DNA from: Orychophragmus violaceus
Taxonomy: Eukaryota; Streptophyta; Magnoliopsida; Brassicales; Brassicaceae
Length of the DNA: 64,000 nt
Direction: 5' to 3'
NCBI GenBank assembly: GCA_030180135.1
Contig: CM058231.1
Location: 31,251,034-31,315,033, forward strand
The translations under genes and the position numbers were made by a program. Shown here one piece after another: positions 45,643 to 55,304 of the stretch. Numbering within the stretch: position 1 is the stretch's first letter; each line of letters starts with the position of its first letter. Below the pieces are notes generated by a model. The model worked only from the letters and a program-made list of their open reading frames with translations, searched no databases and was not told the DNA's origin.

Positions 45643-48282
45643 CTAGTTGGTATTCAGCCCCCGCGCACGCGCGGGGGTTCAGATGTTGTAATGTCTATTT
45701 TAACTTGTTATTTCCCCATGTGTATACTTATGTTTGTTATTGGACCTTTTGAAATAATTGAAACCGTTGTAAATGTTTTTTAGACCTTTCATTGTATTTG
45801 CTAACCTTCTCTTTTTTTTTTTCTTGGCAATGGTGTCGCGGATGTTCACTCTGTATTATTATCTCTATACGTATTTTCCTCTTCCATGTTCTAATGTTCG
45901 GAAATGTTCATTTCTATTTAGATTGGTTAGGTCATGTAGTTATCAGTTTCGTTTTATGTTATTGTGGAAAATGTCTTTATTCTCATTTCGCCTGCATTGT
46001 AGTGACAAAACGATCGACTTCGAGAAAGCTTTTTTTGTTTCAACACTACGCCTTCCCTTCAAACAAATCTTGTCAGGTTTGACTACTGCTTTTCCTGAAT
46101 AGCTTCTTTCATGATTTCATGGTTCAAAGTTTTGAGATGGAGGACCCATCTACTTCTTTTGGTGTACATCGTCATAGTAGATAATCATTCGATTGGTGTG
46201 GTTGTCTATTGATTTCTCATTCCCTCTACTTCTTTTTTTTCAACTCTCGTTCTCCTCCACCACTTTGTTCATAGATTATTATTTTTTCCTATGGGCCGTA
46301 TGTGGCCAATGATAAATGTAAAATGTTATGCCATTGTCTTTTGCATACAAATTTGGACCGATGAGTCTTTGTAGACCAGATGGCACCTCTGTGATGTTAA
46401 CTATTTTTCCAATGCAAATTCAATCACGCGTCATTGTGTTGTGTTTTTATTTTCTTCTGAAAATCAGTGTTTTGTGTTGATAACTTGATATAACCACTTT
46501 CAAATATTTGTAAATCAAACTGTTATAATTAATTTATTTTGTATGGGCAAACGCAGCCCTTTCTCCTAATGACTGCTTACTGCTGCACTTTAAGTGTTCC
46601 TTTGGTCCAACATGATCCAAAAAGAGCAATCACAAGATATCAGAAAAGGGCAAGCACAAGACAATCCAAAAAAGACACCAATACATATCAAAGTAATAAG
46701 ACATAAGAACCTAGTAATAATATTCTTATTAGAAGAGCTGGGAAGAGTATCTAAAGGGAGCTCAGCTTCTTTCTTTAAGAGGCAGTGTAGCCATGCCCAT
46801 CCATCTCTGCTTACCATTTTCCTGCCAACGCATGAAACCTTGTTAGCAATATTTTCATTTTCAATATGAGTTTTTTTTCTTTTAATTACCCTACTTGTTT
46901 TGTGAGACTACATAATTACGTATATTAACAAACTAATCCTCTCAGAGCGGTCTGTTTCCCCTTCGTCCCTATCCGGATTCATTTGTCTGTCTCTAGTTTT
47001 TTATAATTTTAATTAGTTGTATTGTGTACCTGTTACAGCTGGGAGATCTTTAAAGAGCAACATCTTTAAACTGTCTCATTTGTTGAACTGCTGCAAGAGG
47101 GGCTCCGGCGTTGTTGAGAGCATTGTTGCTTTCGAGCTATTTCCCAAAGCGTTCACAATTCCTGCCATCTCTAGCACGATCCTAACCGCTCCTCCAGCAA
47201 TCACACCCGTACCTGGTGAAGCCGGTCTATGCATCACCTTGGCTGCTCCGTAATCTCCCTCTGATCTAGTTTAAAAAAAAAAACAAACAAACAAACAAAC
47301 TCTATAATACATACAGAAACAAAAACCATCCCCAAGAGCTTAACTCATTGCCTATTGATCTTTCATATTCTTCTAAATGTTATACAACGCAGATATCAAT
47401 ATCGTAAGTCCATAATTCTGAGTAACACTAACCATAACACCTATGCTTATAAACCAACAGTCTCATTCAACACAACCATGGGTACTTGGCTATTTTTATC
47501 AACCAAAACCCTTCTTCTGAAGCAACATGTCACAATACAACATCAAAATCAAAACTTTTACCTGTGTGGGAAAGTAAGGTACTTAGTCATGGGAAGCTGA
47601 AAGATGTTTCGTCTCCCATCAATGGCGGATTCTAAACAGCAGCCACAACTTCCTTAACCTTAGCACAACCAACTCCGACATTCCCTTGTTTGTCTCCAGT
47701 GACAAAAGTGGCTCTGAATTTCTACTTCTTGCCTCCTTTAACAATCTTTTGGCAGATCGTTCGAGATGAAGACGTCTGAAGTCGCATATGAAGCGGATGC
47801 CAGAATAGCTATGACGTCGTGCGTAAGAATGACTGAAATCGCTGGAGAGGGGGGAATTGGCGGCTGAGTTTAGGAAACTTCTGGGCGATGGTGGCTTGGT
47901 GGTTTTTGGCCAAGTGGTGGACGATTTATAGGACTGCATCGGGACTGGTACGAAAAGGCAGGAAGATGAAGAGTTCTTGGGAATTTATTGAGAGTTAAGC
48001 AGCTTATGATGACAACGAATCTAATTAAATAGAGATCAAAGAGAATGGGGATTTGAGGAGGAGACGTTACGGAGGAAGCCATATGAATACGGAGAGGCGG
48101 AGGTGGGTGTTGATTAACAAACATCGGGAAGAAGGTTATGTTTTGGATTGGCCAGATATGTTTCATGTCTTAGTGGGCTTAAGGGATTAGGAATGTTAAT
48201 TGGTCGAGGCCCAAATATTTGCTAGATAAAAAAGGACATGTGTCACTTAGATGGAGAAAGTGGTTTCCCATTATATATTAGA
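45643..48282 (-). mobile_element. Helitron 2 of the facing pair, carrying a captured RPS5 gene fragment
   Basis: On the minus strand it begins TCTAATATATAATGGGAAACC at 48282. It ends at 45643 with the hairpin CCCCCGCGCG/CGCGGGGG followed 12 nt later by CTAG. A and T flank it as expected. The 5' end is homologous to that of the 41.4-kb Helitron, so both belong to related families. No Rep/helicase was recognised. The captured sequence lies on the minus strand, in the Helitron's own orientation. Confidence 0.8.
47040..47760 (-). pseudogene. captured plastid-type ribosomal protein S5 (uS5c) gene fragment with intron
   Basis: Exon one (about 47755-47562) reads KIVKGGKK, stop, KFRATFVTGDKQGNVGVGC, then AKVKEVVAAV, stop, and after a one-base deletion SAIDGRRNIFQLPMTKYLTFPH. 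A GT...AG intron (47266-47561) splits the arginine codon. Exon two reads SEGDYGAAKVMHRPASPGT, then GVIAGGAVRIVLEMAGIVNALG, shifts frame with a TAG, and resumes LESNNALNNAGAP and AAVQQMRQFKDVA. These are the two conserved blocks of bacterial-type uS5, which in plants is nuclear-encoded and imported into plastids. Two stops, two frameshifts and truncated ends show it is not functional. The retained intron means genomic DNA, not cDNA, was captured. Confidence 0.85.
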
Positions 48283-49680
48283 TTGTTCTTCATTTGCGTT
48301 CTGATTGTTCTTATACTTCAGTTAGACTTCGCTTGGTCGAGCGACATTTTAGTGTGTTAACATTAATTCTAAAAAATTAGTATACATAGAAAAAACTGGA
48401 TTACAAAAATCTAAATAATAGTCTAAATAAGTACTTTATTAGTTTCCTCGGCATTATCAAAACATTTGATATAATATATATTCTCTATATATTCACATTT
48501 AATGTAATAATCAGTCGGATATATATTATATATATGTATATAAAATTAAAATTGCTCATATAATTAAATAACATATCATGTATTACTTTTAGATAATAAA
48601 TATGAACATAATTTCCAAGTTTAAGTAGATTATAATATTAAATGATAAAAATGTCAACCATAATTAATTTGTGCAGTGTATCTTAATTAGAAAATATTTT
48701 TATAATTTTATAAATTTTGATATTTTATTATAAAATTAATTGTATATATATTTTTCCTAATATCGTGTAAGACAAAAAAGGTATTAAAATAGTATCATTT
48801 TATCCTTTCTACCATCTAAATACTATTAATTTATGAATGAAATAAAATTTGTCAAGAAAGAAAATACTACTGATTTAAAAGTACATTCTAGAAAGAAACA
48901 TTTAATCATGTTATATTACATGTAATGTCACTGATATTTATAACCAATTATCAAAATTATTAATGATAGTTGGGTATTAAAAAATTACAAAATCGACTAA
49001 AAGAAAAGTTGGATATTCATTTAAATATATTACTAAAACATTAAAATTAGATATTCGGTTAGATAATATTAATAAAACAGAAAATTGGATATTCGTTTAG
49101 ATACCACAAATGAAATATTCGTTGAGTTAATATTTAAATATTGTAAAATTTATGGTTATTTTATATATTATTTTAAATCCAAAATTTTGTTAAGATACTA
49201 TTTATTTCAGATACTATTTTAAATCCAAAATTTTGTTAATATGATTTATTTAAGATACTATTTTAAGATACTATTTTAAATCCAAATTTTTGTTAATATG
49301 ATTTATTTAATATACAATTTATTTCAGAACCAAAATATTGTATCTACATTTTAACAAACTATAATATTTTAAATATCTTTACTCTATTATCTACAAGTTA
49401 TATTTATAGTAATTTTGATCACTAAAAACCAAATATAACTACTAACAACAAATATCTTTTTCCGGTAACACATTAATAACTATTTACTAATGTTATTTAT
49501 GATTTTACTTTTTACACAATAATTTCCAAAAAATATAACTACTTATATAAAAAATATTGTATTCCATTTTTTAAGAAACTTAACAATATTTTTGAATCAA
49601 ATATATTTCCATTGATCACAATATATTTTATTTAATAAATTTTTGAATTAAATAGATAGCCCTATACATTCAAAACACTA
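48283..49680. other. AT-rich intergenic DNA with a local tandem repeat
   Basis: No gene was seen. At about 49160-49320 the phrases ATTTTAAATCCAAAATTTTGTTAA and AGATACTATTT recur three times as a degenerate tandem repeat. Confidence 0.55.
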
Positions 49681-49760
49681 TATATACATTATCATTATAC
49701 ACATTTTCAAAACACCAAACAAACCTTCAAAAACTTTACATTTCGATTTTGTTTTTTCAC

Positions 49761-49910
49761 ATGGCTTCCTCAATATCGCTTGCTTCTCTCAATGAAGTTA
49801 AGCCACATAAGATAAAATGGTGTATTTATGTTAAGGTGTTACATTCATGGAGATATGCGATGAACATAAGTGGAGAGTCTCTTGAGTTTGTAATTGTTGA
49901 TTTAAGTGTA
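49761..49910 (+). pseudogene. RPA1/DUF223-like OB-fold exon fragment
   Basis: From ATG at 49761 the frame reads MASSISLASLNEVKPHKIK, then WCIYVKVLHSWRY and GESLEFVIVD. This is the pattern of the first OB-fold of plant replication protein A 70-kDa-like proteins (LND.KP.K..W.I.VKVLHSW....GE.LE.VL.D). The similarity ends near 49910 at a possible donor site, and AT-rich non-coding DNA follows with no second exon found. A TATATATACAT phrase at about 49680 could be its promoter. Such RPA-like genes are common in Brassicaceae and are also carried by Helitrons. This copy is only one exon. Confidence 0.55.
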
Positions 49911-50179
49911 CATTTTTATGACTATTTTACTACTTTTATTATTTACATCAATTTTCTATCATTTTTACCCAATTATATATTATTTAACTCAATATACTAT
50001 TATATGAATTATCTATATACTAAATTATTAATTAAATTATTTACATATATACTTTAACATGTTTTTAGAATATCTAAATAGTAACGAAACGAATAACCTA
50101 TATGTGTAAATTGTATCTGCATCATAACTTTTAACTAATACAACAATTATTAAGTCTGCATCATATAAAAAATATATTA

Positions 50180-50428
50180 TAAAAATATTATCCATGTTCA
50201 ATATAATAATTGTTGAGTGGATAATATTAACAATATAAAAATGAAAATGAAAATTTATGAAAATGGATATATTATATTGAACATGGATAATATATTATAA
50301 AAATGGATATATTATATTGAAAATTTTCATTTTTATATTTCATTTACAAAATTTTCATTTTTATAAATATTATCCATGTTCAATATTATCCATGTTCAAT
50401 ATAATATATCCATTTTTATAATATATCC
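50180..50428. repeat. complex inverted repeat (hairpin-forming, AT-rich)
   Basis: GGATATATTATATTGAACAT with GGATAAT at about 50264-50291 is matched by its reverse complement at about 50367-50412. Partial extra copies occur on both sides (50190 and 50305). The segment could fold into one long hairpin and may be a decayed MITE. Confidence 0.65.
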
Positions 50429-50429
50429 A

Positions 50430-50640
50430 CCAGACGAGGGTGGGCCCATGGGCTGAGAAAACGGATGTGGGGCCCACTGACAGTGGCGGTCGGGGAGTAA
50501 CAAGTGGTATCAGAGCCGAATCCGAAAACGCATGTGGAGTCATGTGGGATCACACCATCAAGGATAACGACTTTGGTGCACAATGAGTGTGTTGTGCTTT
50601 GTGAGAGGGGTGATTGTAACATCTCGATTTGTGGTATATG
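50430..50640 (+). other. LTR-retrotransposon remnant with initiator-tRNA-Met primer-binding-like site
   Basis: The 13-base phrase GTGGTATCAGAGC (50505-50517) matches the common plant retrotransposon primer-binding site for tRNA-iMet. It sits in a GC-rich island unlike its surroundings and is followed by TTGTAACATCTCG, resembling the TGTAACATC start of an LTR. No coding sequence accompanies it. Confidence 0.45.
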
Positions 50641-50694
50641 CTGTGAGACTTAAAAGAATTGATTTGGCTACCTATGTCACCAAAGTGCACTTAT

Positions 50695-51835
50695 TGATAT
50701 ACCATGGTTTTTCCAGATTTTTAACAATAATATGTATGTATATATAGAGTGTTTTACCTGGTAATTCGAGTCTATCGAGTCTTTTACAGGTCAGCACGGG
50801 AATGGAGCTTAATTAGGAGTTTTGGAGCTTTTCTAGAGTAATTGCAAGAAGTTGAAGTTGGAGCCGTAAGAAGACACTGGTGTCGGTCGACACCAACCCC
50901 GACCAAGACTTATGCGCAAGCTAAAGACATATTTTGGAGAAATGCAAAAGAGCCCAAAAGTTCCACTATTTGTAATTAAGTCCTTGAACGTCTTAGGATA
51001 TTAATTAGGTTTTAGAGAGTTTCATCTCTTATCTTTGTTCTTGCTTTTGGATTGAGGGATATTGAGAGCTTGGGGCTGATCTGCTACTCCGTAACCTTTG
51101 AGAGAAGATTTTGAACCCCCTTCTTTATCTATTCAATATGTTTGGTTTTCTATTCAATATGTTTTGTTTCAATATCAATACGTTTGAGTAGTTTACCTTT
51201 TTAGATTTAGGGGTTCTCGTTAGGGATTTCATGCTCTGTTAGGATCTCTGGTTAATTATTATTCACCATCAATATGTTCATCACATAAGTTGTTATTAAA
51301 GCTAATTATGGATTGATCACCTAGAACTTATATCTTAGGTTAATTGATTGGCATGAGAGTGTGATTAATAATCTGATAAGAACTTACAGTGAATGATTTA
51401 ACTAATCGCAAAGAGATTTGGTTTAGGGAAATTGTAAACGAAAGAACTTGAACTGAATGCATGTCTAGAACTCTAAGATTGCAAAGATTTTTGGATAATT
51501 AGGTTTCTAGACATATATAATAATTGCAACGAGAGTTGAATTGTTTTACACTTTTTTTTCTAGTTCTTGAACTTGTTCTTAAATCTGAATCATGATTAAT
51601 CGGTGCCTAACTTTGTATGATTTCCTGAGAACTTCCCTAAGTCTAGCGCCTTCTCATATCAAATCTACACTTTTATTTACTCGTATTGTTTACTGCTTTC
51701 CACCATTTCCACTACTTAGCATTGATTTAAAACGAAAAAAGCTATTGATATTATGTGATCCTTTGTTCGATACCCTAATTAGTATGACAATACATTGTAC
51801 ACATGAAGTTGATAACTAGGAATTAAACTTTGACA
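50695..51835 (+). repeat. 5' LTR of the second Athila-like element
   Basis: It begins TGATATACCATGG and ends at TTGACA. It shares with the other LTRs of this family the ordered phrases for TTTTACAGGT, TTGGAGCT, GATCTGCTACTCC, GAACTTCC and the Asn/Lys-like AT-rich tail. One palindrome, GTGTCGGTCGACAC, lies at 50880-50893. Length is 1141 bp. Confidence 0.8.
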
Positions 51836-51845
51836 TATTATGTTT

Positions 51846-51863
51846 TGGTGCCATTGCTCTGGC
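51846..51863 (+). other. diverged tRNA-Asp-type primer-binding site
   Basis: TGGTGCCATTGCTCTGG lies about 11 bases after the LTR end and matches TGGCGCCGTTGCCGGGG at most positions. Confidence 0.6.
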
Positions 51864-52156
51864 CTCTGTTTTTATCAATATATTCTAGTTCTAAATGTTT
51901 AACAAGCTTTTTATTTTAGTTACTTACATCTTTCTACCTTACTTGTCTTTGTTGTTGCAAGTTTCTACGACCAAAACTGCTCAGCGTCAACTGACACCCT
52001 ACTAGCTTCGCTTGACACCAAGTTCGATACCCGATATTGGACTTCGTGCATGCCTATTCGTGCAACCAGGAGCAACCCAACCAAGGAGTTTTGTATCTTC
52101 AGAATCAGGAGCTTTCTAGGCTAGAAAGAAGGAACCGGAAGGCGAAGAAACCAGAG

Positions 52157-53640
52157 AAAATGATGCAAGCCGTGATTATTACTACATATGAGAATGGTGT
52201 TCTTCGAGACCATCAGGGTCAAACGTACAACGAGCATGGAAAGAGGTTGGACGCTGCATGAAACATCATCCATGCACCTGTCATTGAAGCCGCTGCGGGC
52301 GCATGGGTTTATCAACAAGGGTGGTGAGGCTGCTGCTGCAGTTGGCAGGATACTTGGAGACTATAACAGGCCTGATGAGTTCTACGCGAAAGGTCTGCGA
52401 TCAGAATTCTTGCCATCCAGAGAAACGACTTTTAGGTGAAAACGAGCTACTACACTCTTGTTGGACATCATCAGTTTCATGGTCTTTCTCATGAACGTCT
52501 CATGGAACACATTGAGAGGTTCTAGGACTTGGTGACTAGCATGAAGCATGATGGAATCAGCTATGACTATCTATTCTGCAAGCTTTTCCCACACTCTTGG
52601 TGGGGATGCTGCTTACTGGTTAAAACAGTTGCCAACAAGTTCTCTTACCAACTGGGATGACACTAAGATGGCATTTCTGAGGAACTTCTATGATGATGCA
52701 CGATCTGATGCTCTCTGGACCTTGATTTTACAGTTCAAACAAGCCCCTGCAGAAGCCTTTAAGGCTGCTTGGGTTCACTTTAGAGCTTACCAACGTGACT
52801 TTCCACACCATGGTTTCTCACAAGTTCAGCTTCTGGGCATATTCTTTAGTGGTGTGGATTGGAGGTACCAGATGGCCTTGGAAACTGCTAGCAATGGAAA
52901 CTTCAAGACGAGGTCTCCTGAGAAAGTAAGTGAGCTGATTGAGAACTTGGCGTCCAGCAATGCTGACTTTGAAAGACAACAAATGGCAGTAAATATTGAT
53001 GGAATTCAGTTTGCTGAGATGAAGAACAAGCTGGATTCTATTCACAGTCTTTTGATGAACAAGAAGCAGGTTCAGTTTACTGCAGAGTTTGACACTTATG
53101 TGCCACTTGATGAGTGTAAGGAAGAAGATGTCAACTACATCGGAGGAACTGGTTTTTAGGGTCAGAAATATGAGAATCATCAGGGAAACAAGACCTACAC
53201 TGGTAATGGTCAGAAGAGTGCTTTCACAGGCAATCAAAACTCTTCTGGCTACAGCCAAAATTTTGTGTTTCAGAAGCCTTACAAGCAGAACAGCTCATTC
53301 ACAATGACTTATGGAGCTTCTTCTTACCAAGCATCTCTTGCACCAACCTCATGAGAGCATACTGGAAGTTATGATGGAGCAGGTTCTTGAGGGTCAACAG
53401 AAGACTACTGTGGACTTCAACAAAAAGATTGATTCCTTGTATGAAGATCTGAATGGAAAATTTGACGCATTGAATACTCATGTGAAGCAGATTGATGTCC
53501 AAGTTGCTCAGACTGCTACAACTGTGAAAAGGCAAGATGGATTCCTCCTAGGAAGAACTGAGGAGAACCCAAAGAAGTATGTTAATGCTATCATTGTTCA
53601 TAATGAAAAAGAGGTTGTTCCACAGTGAAATGGAGGTACC
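52157..53640 (+). pseudogene. Athila-like gag, frameshifted
   Basis: The start MMQAVIITTYENGVLRDHQG (ATG near 52157) aligns with the start of the 32.7-kb gag. Broken frames follow with TLVGHHQFHGLSHE. Then a long frame (52548-53159) reads DAAYWLKQLPTSSLTNWDD, RSDALWTLILQFKQAP, HHGFSQVQLLGIFFSG and ENLASSNADFERQQMAV. The position of the amber codon in the other element is a Phe codon here (NADFERQ), so that stop is specific to the 31.9-kb copy. A further frame (53311-53628) covers the coiled region. Shifts near 52260, 52440 and 53160 disable it. Confidence 0.82.
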
Positions 53641-53659
53641 ATTGAGGCAGGATTCATGA

Positions 53660-54770
53660 GCCACAAAGATGTGAGGGGCGTTTTGAAATCACAGCAGTTG
53701 TGTCGGTCGACACCACTATTGAGTATCTGTCAAAACCCGTGTTAGAGAAGGATTTTTTTTGAATTTCGAGCACGAACGGAAGTCGACCTAGGTCGACACA
53801 AGAGAAAAAGTGGTGTCGAGCAAGACTGGTGTCGCCCGACACCCAATCAGAGTCGCCCGACACCCAACTACATAGGAGATTTTGAGTTTTAATGACGGAC
53901 CAAAATCGACCAAACCCGAGACCAATGGTCGACACTAGGAGAAAATAAGCCAAGGATCCATCGCCAACATTCAACGTCGACCGACACCACTTCAGTGTCG
54001 ATCGACACCATGGTCGCACATGCGCATATTCTCTGAAATCCCATACTGGTGTAGAAGAGAGCGCCTACAAGCCTAAAATCCCGTTCCCTAGACCTCCTGA
54101 CAAGTCCAACCATGAACTGTATGCAGCCAAATGCAAGGCAAGGATGGAAAAGAAGTTGACAGAGATTCCAATCATTGATATTTCACAGATGAATCCTTCT
54201 TTGCGGATGTATGCGGAAAAGATGATCTCTAAGGATGGATTTTTAAAAGAAGGGATAATGATAGTCTCCAAAAAAGTCAGTGATGTGCTTCAAAATAAGA
54301 TCCCAGAGAAGCTTCCAGACCCAGGAGTCTTTGTGCTAGACTGTTCCATCTTCAAGGACAGTTTCAAGCATTCTCTATGTCATTTGGGATCTGATGTAAA
54401 TCTCATGCCATACTTTGTGGTTGCGAGGTTAGGATTGATGGATTTCCAACCAACTCGGATCTCTCTGATTCTAGCTGATTGATCTACGGGGATTTCAGAA
54501 GGAGTCCTTGAGATCGTTCCTATTAGAGTTGGAAATTGTTTGATTGAATTTGTGGTGCTGAAGTATGAAGCTAAACTAGTTGATCCTCTACTACTTGGTA
54601 GATCCTTCTTTGCTACAGCTGGAGAAGTTATTGATGTGAAGCTAGGTCTGATAGATCTCCATCTTGGAGATAAAATTTGCACTTCAAGATGGACAAGCTG
54701 CACATATCCACCATTGATGGTCAGATTTCATGTCCCGATTGGGCCGAAGAGACAGAGCTGAGCAACAAAA
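53660..54770 (+). pseudogene. Athila-like protease region with altered active site
   Basis: After a palindrome-rich segment (53700-54008), a frame from about 54080 reads EKKLTEIPIIDISQMNPSLR and then the protease: LCHLGSDVNLMPYFVVARLG, a stop where RSRRYLEG stands in the other copy, and DPLLLGRSFFATAGEVIDV to 54680. The catalytic Asp of the DLG triplet is replaced by His (CHLG against CDLG in the 30-kb element). The reading degenerates beyond 54770, where the element appears truncated. Confidence 0.8.
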
Positions 54771-55048
54771 GAGTCAAATGAGTAAAGGATTCGCTTCAGA
54801 TAAGATTTGCAATTGACTCATTAAGATATGGCATTGACACAACCGATGTTTCCTTTGCCAATGAACACCAAAAGGCGTGGTGCTCGTATCCCCGGAAGGA
54901 AAATGAGCCAAGGTGCCTTAAGAAACTCTCTTCTGATGGTTTGAAGTCTCATTGGGCAAAACATGGAACCAATAAGTTTGTCACGATCAGATAAAAATCT
55001 CAAAATGTACCTCTTATTTTGAATTTTACTCAAGATACTGGTAAAAAT
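54771..55048. other. short unassigned sequence between the gypsy remnant and the young copia
   Basis: One plus-strand frame over 54836-54990 reads TTDVSFANEHQKAWCSYPRK and LKKLSSDGLKSHWAKHGTNK. It looks coding-like but is too short to assign. The last five bases, AAAAT, are the target duplication of the next element. Confidence 0.45.
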
Positions 55049-55291
55049 TGTAGTCTCAGAGTACTCTGTGTTTGAGCTGAAAATGTTCTGTGTTTTATTC
55101 AAAGAAATCAATGGCTTATATAGCCTTATACAATCGAACTAACAGCTCCTATTCTTGCGCAGCAAGATGTTCAACAAACTAAAACAAACTTTGTCCTTAA
55201 GACTCGGACATTATTGACTAAGCAAGAACTTAAAACTGAACAATTCAAACACTAACCAAACTCAACGGCTCTTTTGTCTTTTGCTCTAACA
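55049..55291 (-). repeat. 3' LTR of the young copia
   Basis: Minus-strand start TGTTAGAGCAAAAGAC, end GAGACTACA. It includes a palindromic TATA region (GGCTATATAAGCC, 55113-55125). Confidence 0.95.
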
Positions 55292-55304
55292 AACCCTTCC
55301 TAAA

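Larger units (their letters stand above)
50695..54770 (+). mobile_element. second Athila-like gypsy element, decayed and 3'-truncated
   Basis: A 5' LTR (50695-51835) is followed by a primer-binding-like site, gag fragments and a protease fragment in the same layout as the 27.7-34.1 kb element. No 3' LTR, reverse transcriptase or integrase was recognised. Many stops and shifts show greater age. It carries the same palindrome pairs, several diverged but still 21 bp apart. Confidence 0.8.
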
